Of a DNA stretch of 64,000 nt, positions 57,243 to 64,000 are shown in pieces. The notes beneath the pieces are model-generated. The model was not told where the DNA came from, did not search any database, and was given only the letters and a program-made list of their open reading frames with translations. Numbering within the stretch: position 1 is the first letter of the stretch; each line of letters opens with the position of its first letter. The DNA is from Buxus sempervirens (taxonomy: Eukaryota; Streptophyta; Magnoliopsida; Buxales; Buxaceae): NCBI GenBank assembly GCA_947561395.2, contig OX387186.1, positions 9,289,888 through 9,353,887 on the forward strand, in the 5' to 3' direction. Both the position numbers and the translations under genes were made by a program.

Positions 57243-58642
57243 TGTAGATACCCCAAAATTGCACGATTTTTTATAAATCTTGAAAGAAAAAAATATTTTA
57301 TTGGAATTTTCAATTCTTAGCATTGGGTTTGAGATCCTTAACCCATTTGAATCCAAAACCATAAAGGAAAAGGCTCAAATTCAATCTTTTGCGCAAAGTC
57401 AAACTTTTCTGATTGAATTTTGTTGACTTTTGACCCCAAAAAATGAAATATTTTTTAAGGCAAGATTTCAAGATAATTTTTCCTGATAATTAGGTTTTTA
57501 GCAATGCTATTGCATAAATGAATTTTTTGAGCCTTTAAATCTTAACGAATACCTTAGTATTAACATGTTGAATCTTTTTATCAGACCTGAAAAACCGAAA
57601 TTTAGCCTTGAACTGGAAAGTTGACTTTTTATGTACTTGGAATTTGGGTCTGGAACTATTTTTAATGGATTCAAATGGGGAAGTGTTTGCTTATTTACAT
57701 ATAATATCTTAAGTAAATGGAGATTAAAAAATACAATGACATTTACTTAAATGATATTACATGTAAATAAGTATTGCAACTGTGCTAATGTTATTAACAT
57801 GTGCTAGCCGCATTTTATATGTGGTTTGTTCATGACCGCATAGAGTATGCAATCAAGGCATGACCGCAATATATATGCAATCAAGGCATGACCGCAATAT
57901 ATATGCGGTCACAGGCAATTTTGAGCAAATTTGCAAATACTCGATTTCTGAGCCTTATTTACACTCTTAACTCTCTCTAGGAGATTTGAATTGCTCTTTT
58001 TACCCTCCGTGGTTTATTAGATTTACTCTAACTCATGTTTTAAAACTAAGTTGGAACATTCTAGAACCCTATTTTGGCATACCCTTGGGACCAACCATGC
58101 CCCTGGGTTTGCCTATAAATAGAGGGTCTCTCCTCAATTAAAAAGCCAGAAATTGGAGATTGAAGAGCTCCAAGTGAAGAAGGAACCCCTACCTTTCTGC
58201 TTTCAGAAATCTAGGTAAGCCTCTCTCCCCTTTTCTTTTCTGTTTTTAAATTCTAGGGTTAGTCTTTTCTTCTTCCTTTCTTTAGATTAAAGGCCTGATG
58301 TGATTGAAACCCCAAACCTATCTCCAAGTACCTCAAGTTTTTCTCTAGCCGTAAAACATGAAGAGAGTGCTAGGGGAAAAAAGATCAGGAATGGATCCTT
58401 AGGTTAGAACCCTATTGTTTAATTATGTCTTATATCTCTTTTAATATTCTGTTGTGGTGATGTTATTATGATTTTATTCTGGACTATGGAGGACTACCAT
58501 GGATCTATGCTATTCATAGCATTAGATCTCATTTTCCTCCTAGAGTTTTGATTTTTCACACAACTACACCCACTACATCGTTTTCTTTCTTTTGGTTATT
58601 ATTAAGCTAGGATTTTGGATCTACCATGATTAATATGGTAGA
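57243..58642 (+). repeat. 3' LTR of the defective element, part 1
   Basis: TGTAGATACCCC start; long stem-loop 57690-57771; palindrome units starting at 57846, 57874 and 57902 (TGCGGTCA-AGGCA-TGACCGCA theme, 28-bp spacing); TATAAATA at 58114-58121; CTAG|GTAAGC donor at 58215. Interrupted after GTAGA (58638-58642). Confidence 0.9.
57846..57911 (+). repeat. 28-bp-spaced palindrome array (TGCGGTCA theme)
   Basis: Units start at 57846, 57874 and 57902; the first two are complete and the third is a half unit. Arms TGCGGTCA and TGACCGCA enclose AGGCA (21 bp), with a 7-bp ATATATA spacer. The same array is present at 54213-54278 in the 5' copy. Confidence 0.88.
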
Positions 58643-61600
58643 TGTAAGCACCTCATTTTTTGCGCTCCCGGAAAAGCCGGAAATGAAAAACCCAGCTAAA
58701 AAGTCAAACCCTAAGGGGCGAAAAATTGACTTTTTGATCCAGTGATAATTGGCCACCTTGCTTTATCTCAATGGATAGAGAATCCCGACACGAGTCCAAC
58801 GCAACTGAGTTTGCTAGAATCGGAGTCCGGATGAAGGTTCTGCAGGCCGGTCAAACTTAAAGGGGAGCCGAAAGTTGACTTTTTCTCGAACCCCGTGCCA
58901 AGTGCTTAGCCCTATGTCATTGGATAGAGGGTTCTGATACGAGTCTAATGCAATTGAGTTTACTCAAATCGGAGTTCGGATGAAGGAGATATGAGCTGTC
59001 GAAGTTTCCGAGCAGCGAAACTGGAAACTGCACACGTGGCGCAGGAACTGCACACGTGGCAGCCAACGCAGCAAAATATCTCAGGGACTAAATCTTAAAT
59101 ATCCAAAAGTTACTAAAAATCTCAGGGACTAAACCAAAATTCGCAGGGACCAATCCGTAATTGCTCAAAAGTGTCGAATCGGTCAAGTCGAGGGGCAAAT
59201 CTGTAATTTTTTGATTTGTATTCTACCAAATATGCCGGATACACATACCCCAGTGTATAACCGACACTCTTCACCGGATACAAAGAGATTTTCCAGCGAG
59301 ATTCGCGCCAATTCCCCGACAAATTCGCGGCGGCATTAAATTTCGGAATAATTGTGTTTTGTATCCGGCATTTAATGCCGGATACAAAGAGGGGTGTGTA
59401 TAGCCGGCCATGAAGGCCGGCTATGAATGATTAATAGTGTATCCTGCATATAATGCCAGATACATTAAGTTTCTTATAAAAGGGGGCAGCAACCCCCTTT
59501 CTCGGGGTTGGCTTGCTTTTAGCTCTTTCTCTCCTTTCCTTCTTCATCCGAACCCCTCCCTTTTGAGCACTTTTGCCTCCACCACCTTCCCACTCCACCC
59601 CAAGGTGGCTCCAACCTCCTCTTCCCTCCTTCCTCTTCATCTTGTGGCCATTTGGAGGAGGTGTACCTGCTGGAGAAGCAGCTTCTAGTTGCTGTCCAGC
59701 TCCAAGGAAGTGCCTCCACATTGCTTAGGAGATCAAGGACCACCAGGTGAGGCTCCTAATGGCTTTGTATCACACATATATTAAAATAGGAATTCTCTAA
59801 AATAATTTCCAAGTTTGTCTTCATCCTTTGCATAAGTCCATTGCTATAGTGTTTTAACCATGCACTTACCATTTTTCATGGCATGAATGCCACCACAAGT
59901 AAGGAGTCCACGTAGGTTTCTCAAGGAAGCATGGAAGTCTCTTTTTACCACTTTTTTTTAGCATGTTTTAGCTGCTGTTTTGGATTTCTGTGGGTTGTTT
60001 TAAGGAGGAGCTTGTTCCTCCACAATTTTATCCAATGTACCCCCTCTAAATCCCCCCCTCCTTCACCTTTCTTTTTCGTTTACTTTTCTGTTAACTTAGT
60101 AAGCATGTGGGTCATCCTTGGGCTTGCTGTTGGTGGCAGCAGTATCATGTCCTCTTCTTGGCAATTTCAACTCACATGCCATGTTTTTCTTTCCCTTTAT
60201 TTGGTTTTTTAGCATGGATGCATGTCCCCTTCTCCCCAAGCTTGCTGCCCCATTGTTTTCTACAGCATGCTGTGTTTTCCGTCTTTGTGTGTAAATATGC
60301 ATGTCATGCTATTCTTGTTTATTTGATTGCATGTGCATGTGTTCGGCTTCCTCATTCATACACCGTAGTCACAAAGGCCTCCCATTCTCAGTGGGTAGGA
60401 AGCCCATTTTTGTGGATAACCTCCAGCACCATGAAGGAGAAATCCCATTGCTATGCTCCCCCACCCCACCTTCCACTATACCTAACCATCCCCTTAGTGC
60501 TTTTGCTTGGAAATGTTAACCAAGTGAGGATGCATGTATCAACTTCACATCTCCTATGTATGTCAAATTATTTGCTTGTACTCCTAATTTTCTGCACCTA
60601 TGTTGCTGCCCAGGGCTGTGATTTCAGCATGATCCCATCACCCCTTTTAACCCGCTGTCGTGGCCCACATAAGCTGCTGCCAGAGGCAGCAGAAGCATCC
60701 CCTTGGCCTACCCCAATGAGGCCAAGTAGCTTACCATGCTTCAACTTGTGTATCATGAACAAGAAGCCCTCCTTGTCATGTTCCCCCCACCATAGTCCAG
60801 GGTGAGGATTCCAGGAAGAGCTGCTGGAGACAGCAGCAAGATTTCCTCCCCTTTCTCACCATCTAACCCCACCACCCACCCTTCAAGCACGTGTGAACCC
60901 CCCTACTGGTGCCGTCACAGCAAATTGAGAAACCCAAGACCATGTTCAACCTCAATAGCATGTTCAGATGTTTCCTTTTGGTTGCTGCCCTGAGTCACTA
61001 CAGCATGTAATTCTTTGGCTCTTGGATGTAACTTGCTTGCCATCATGACCATTGAGTGCATTCATGGACTTTCCCACCACCCTAGTAGCATGCCAGGTCA
61101 TTCTCAACCCAGCCATCCATCCTATTTTGCTTAAATTGGGAGTTTAATCCTTGCTGCCCCTGTATGGTGTATGAGAGCATGCTCATGGATTTCATAATAT
61201 AGAGCATGCTTCAGGCTTCTTTGTTTTCTGATTTCCATTAAGAGTCATGCTTGCTACTTGTGGGGTCCTAGAAACCAAGTAGGGGCACCTTGGTCCCTAC
61301 TATATCAAGGAACATGATCCAAAGTGGAAGGAACAGCCCCATGATCCTTACCACCTGCTTGCCTTAATCATGAAATCCCAAAAAGGAAACCAAGGGGATG
61401 CCTTCCCAAATCTGAACCAATGTGGGCCTACCTAAGGGTCCACATGCCTTGTAAAAACCCCTAGGAACCCCTTTGAAACAACCCCAATGGCCTAACCCCG
61501 AAAAAAGGCATTTTTAAGGTGATCCGGCAACTCAGGCCGGATTACCTATGGCTTGTGTGTACCCGGCAACTAAGGCCGGATACATGATAAAAAATGCAAT

Positions 61601-62628
61601 TTCCATGATTTTGTGTTCTTGGCCGAATTTTGTGATGATTTGAACCAAACCAAGTGAACCAATAGGGTTTCCGGGTCACCCGGAAACCCAACATAGGACT
61701 TGGACCACGGTCCAATTTGGAAACATTAGTGGGCCTTCCAACGGGGCCCACCAAGCCCGATAAACCCAAAAGCATGCAAAATACTCAAGTTGAGTAAAAT
61801 GAACCGATTGAACTGGGCGGGCCAAACCCGATACAGCCCACCCGAATCTTGTCTTGAGGAATGAGGTTTGAATTGTATGGTTTGGCCGAGACCAAGGGCA
61901 AGGGCCTATCGGGCCCGCCAAAGCCCACTAATCAACCCAAGTTAGGGTGCAAGCCCTACACTTCTAGAACTTGGGCTTTCAAGCCTAAAATCAGACTATG
62001 GGCCCCAAGCCAGATGACCAATCCCCCTTGACAAATTTAAGTAAGGTAAAATTCGAAGACACTTTGGCAACCATCATGGGGGCCCGCCAAGGGCCCGCAA
62101 GCCGAGGCCGACCCACTTTTGCATGAAAGTTACTTAATCCTGAAATTAAACCTTAAAATAAAACCAATTCACTAAAACCAAACCCAAAGGGCCTCCTAGG
62201 ACTAGACAGAGGCCCACCAAGGGATTTGCGGGCTTATCCAAGCCCACCAGGGACACCGTAGGCCTCCCAATGGGGCCCACCCCATCAGACTCAGTACATT
62301 TAAATAAACAAGATAAAATCAACTAAAGGGACCCACACCAACTCAAGTGGTCCCGCCAGACTTAACCAAGTTACATATCGGATTAGGAATCGGGTGAGAA
62401 ACCTAAGCAAGCTGACTCAAACCAGGGAACCCACGGGACCCGTCATCCGACGGGGTGGACTGGGGTGTTTACGAACTTCCCCAGACCGCAACCGAGAATC
62501 GACTTAGAATCTCAAGCCGCAAACCAAGGCCCAAAAAAGACAAGATTAGTCACCCAGGTGTCCGCCTGCATCCTATCAGGCGGTGGCGACTCCAAACTTT
62601 CCCGTGCCGCGTTTCCGACGCGCGCACA
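58643..62628 (+). mobile_element. Nested solo LTR, TSD GTAGA (3986 bp)
   Basis: Starts TGTAAGCACCTC and ends GCGCGCACA, flanked by GTAGA at 58638-58642 and 62629-62633; the host LTR rejoins cleanly. A 39-bp palindrome array (59361-59463) lies just before TATAAAA at 59475-59481, and a CACCAG|GTGAGG donor follows near 59742. A second two-unit array is at 61521-61583 and a PBS-like TGGCGACTCC at 62584-62593. The end resembles the LTR at 6107-8540. TTGCTGCC recurs at about 60243, 60603, 60982 and 61151. The 232-codon ORF at 60107-60805 has no recognisable domain and I do not call it. Confidence 0.9.
59361..59463 (+). repeat. 39-bp-spaced palindrome array (GTATCCGG theme) at the TATA box, three units
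   Basis: Units at 59361, about 59400 and 59439, 39 bp apart; the middle one has diverged to TAGCCGGCC...GGCCGGCTA but keeps its symmetry, so both arms changed together. More degenerate units are visible upstream at about 59230-59282. The array ends 12 bp before TATAAAA. Confidence 0.85.
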
Positions 62629-62633
62629 GTAGA

Positions 62634-63359
62634 TATGAAATCAGAAGCCTTAAAGTAACCTCTAGGGTTTCATGAGGTGATTTTCAAGTTATTTTAATCT
62701 TTCAGAGAAGATCCTATGGTTTAAACTCTCCTTTTTGATGTTTTTCATCAACATGGGTGTATCTGGTTTAAATCTCTCAACTAATGAGAGATCTGGACCA
62801 AATCTATACCCTAGATTATTCAGGTTTAATTCCTCAATATTTTATTAAAAGATTTTTAACTTTTATTATATAGTTCCAAGATTTCAAGGATTTAACTTAA
62901 AGCTAGTTTTTCAAGTTTTTTACTTTAGGTTTGTTTTCTTTATCTTGATTTTACTCAATCATGAAACCCTAGAAATGGTAGAATCATTGAAAGGATCCAG
63001 AATTAATTGGATCATTCATATGAAAAAACCATACATCTTTTTTTTGTTCTTTTTCATATTTTTGATTTGATTTTCGTTAGCAAGCTTTCTTTCTAGTGTG
63101 AACAACACTTGGCAACCACCTTGTGTGGATGGATAGGGGTGCCTAATACCTTCCGCTAGTCATAACCTAATCTCCTTACCCGTCTCTAGTTTTTTTTAAT
63201 TTTAAAGTAGAGTTATTTTTTACTCTAATTTTGCCTTTTGTGTTTTATTTGATTATTTTGGTGTCCATTCACACCTAAAAGGAATGGTGACGACTCCTTG
63301 ATTTTTTCTAATCCTGTGTGATGATAAGAAGTCATTGAATTGATTTTCCATGTCTTACA
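62634..63359 (+). repeat. 3' LTR of the defective element, part 2
   Basis: Rejoins part 1 after the solo LTR and runs through the usual blocks (GGGTTTCATGAGG, GGCAACCACCTTGTGTGG, GAATGGTGACGACTCC) to CATGTCTTACA. No gene content. Confidence 0.88.
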
Positions 63360-63654
63360 ACCCCTTTCTTGGCTTTTCCTTTTTTCATTCTCTTCTCTCC
63401 TTTCTTCTTTTCTTTTTTCTTTTTTTTTTTTTTTTTTTGATAAGAAAAAATGATGTGCCCTACGAAGTTTTTTGCAATCCAAGTAACTGTAATATACATT
63501 CCTAAATTCTTCGTGGGTGAGCGGTTTTGATGGGAACAAAATGCTCTGCTGCTGACCATGCAGCTTAACTGCTATGGAGCATTGCAGGGATAGGGTATTT
63601 TCAATTAGGAAAATCCTTTTACATTTGAAAGAAAAAATATAAACTTTGCGACCA
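63360..63654 (+). repeat. Satellite-like array, block 8
   Basis: Continues the monomer interrupted at 53609 (CCCCTTTCTTGGCTTTTCC) to AACTTTGCGACCA at 63654, where another LTR begins. The minus-strand ORFs are repeat read-through. Confidence 0.9.
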
Positions 63655-64000
63655 TGTAAGACCCTAGATATTTAAGTAATTTTAATTAAGAGAAAGTAGA
63701 GATTAAAGGATTTAATTAGAGTAATTAACTCCAATTGGTTGACTTGGTTGGGTTGGTTTATTGGGTTTGGTTTACTTTAAGTGAATAGGTTAAAATAACT
63801 GGGGTTTGATTTAATTGGGTTTGGGTCATTCAATTGGTTTAGCCGGTTTAATAAGGGGTAGTATAAGTTAATTGATAAAAGAACCCAAACCAAGGGTTCT
63901 TATTTTGTTCGACAATAGGCGAGAAGGATAAAACGCAGAGGGGAAGAGAGGAAGAAGGAGAGGAAGAGAAGAAGAAGGAGAAGGCTTCTAGCTTGGGTTC
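63655..64000 (+). mobile_element. Start of a TGTAAGACCC-family LTR (truncated by the window)
   Basis: TGTAAGACCCTAGATATT begins abruptly in a satellite monomer. It resembles the minus-strand terminus at 9476 (TGTAAGATCC), has similar AT-rich sequence with a TTGGTTGGGTTGG word, and ends in a GAAGAAGGAGAAGG purine stretch like 3780-4010. The other end and TSD lie outside the window. Confidence 0.6.

Larger units (their letters stand above)
53610..63359 (+). mobile_element. Defective, gutted Tat-related retrotransposon with interrupted 3' LTR
   Basis: Starts TGTAGACACCCCAAAATTGC after CCCCC and ends GTCTTACA before ACCCC (63360-63364), an approximate 5-bp TSD. The 5' LTR is cut at 54278, inside its palindrome array. 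The interior (54279-57242) keeps only part of the acidic linker and 3' noncoding sequence; gag, most of pol and the primer site are gone. The 3' LTR (57243-58642 plus 62634-63359) is complete but split by a 4 kb solo LTR. The first 669 bp of the two LTRs are equal in length. Confidence 0.85.

Noticed and set aside
59437..59721. Overlapping ORFs on both strands at the solo-LTR TATA region
   Set aside because: Both strands open by composition; the region is a promoter and leader by position.
60107..60805. 232-codon ORF in the 4 kb solo LTR
   Set aside because: No recognisable domain, low-complexity Cys/Leu/His-rich composition, and it overlaps other open frames; LTR context with no internal genes.

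Overview
This window is repeat-rich nuclear DNA from a flowering plant. I see no intact single-copy host gene. The plant assignment rests on Tat-lineage Ty3/Gypsy retrotransposons with an extra archaeal-type RNase H and a tRNA-Arg primer site, on plant mobile domain (PMD) proteins, on Mutator- and hAT-type elements, and on a captured piece of a plant aldose 1-epimerase gene. The species cannot be read from the sequence.

Layout. The substrate is a satellite-like tandem array of about 0.70-0.73 kb monomers, seen in eight blocks from about 9.5 kb to 63.65 kb. Other elements have inserted into it, usually with readable target-site duplications (TSDs). From left to right: tails of two Tat LTRs (1-1528); a minus-strand LTR of a TGTAAGAYCC family (1529-9476) split by a reverse solo LTR (4137-9363, TSD CCAAC), which itself holds a 2.4 kb solo LTR (6107-8540, TSD CCCAC); satellite; a solo LTR (12665-14963, TSD CCAAG); a 5.2 kb inverted-repeat Pack-MULE (15578-20807, 9-bp TSD); satellite; a reverse LTR fragment carrying a nearly complete 20.8 kb Tat element (22716-43561) and a 0.9 kb solo LTR (43859-44775, TSD GAAGG); satellite with a reverse solo LTR (47001-48988, TSD AATGT) and two hAT-type MITEs (50055-50771, 52249-53016); a gutted Tat relative (53610-63359) with a 4 kb solo LTR in its 3' LTR (58643-62628, TSD GTAGA); then satellite and the start of another TGTAAGACCC LTR.

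The 20.8 kb Tat element is the main coding object. Its LTRs are nearly identical. One long gag-pol frame (26935-34095) has two in-frame stops in integrase and no visible protease D-x-G motif. Two spliced antisense genes follow pol: a DUF7745/PMD-like gene (36749-35053) and a PF10536-like PMD gene with RG-rich segments (40080-37221). Both are broken by in-frame stops.

The most interesting signal is a set of short palindrome arrays. In the 20.8 kb element the motif is GCCCGTA-N7-TACGGGC, repeated every 28 bp in four- or five-copy blocks. Blocks sit upstream of the LTR TATA box, in the gag leader, beside the TATA box of the first antisense gene and upstream of the second. Other LTRs in the window carry arrays at the equivalent place with unrelated sequences: GTATCCGG arms at 39-bp spacing, or TGCGGTCA arms again at 28-bp spacing. 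Conserved geometry with swapped sequence suggests element-specific recognition sites, perhaps read by the antisense PMD proteins. That last step is inference.
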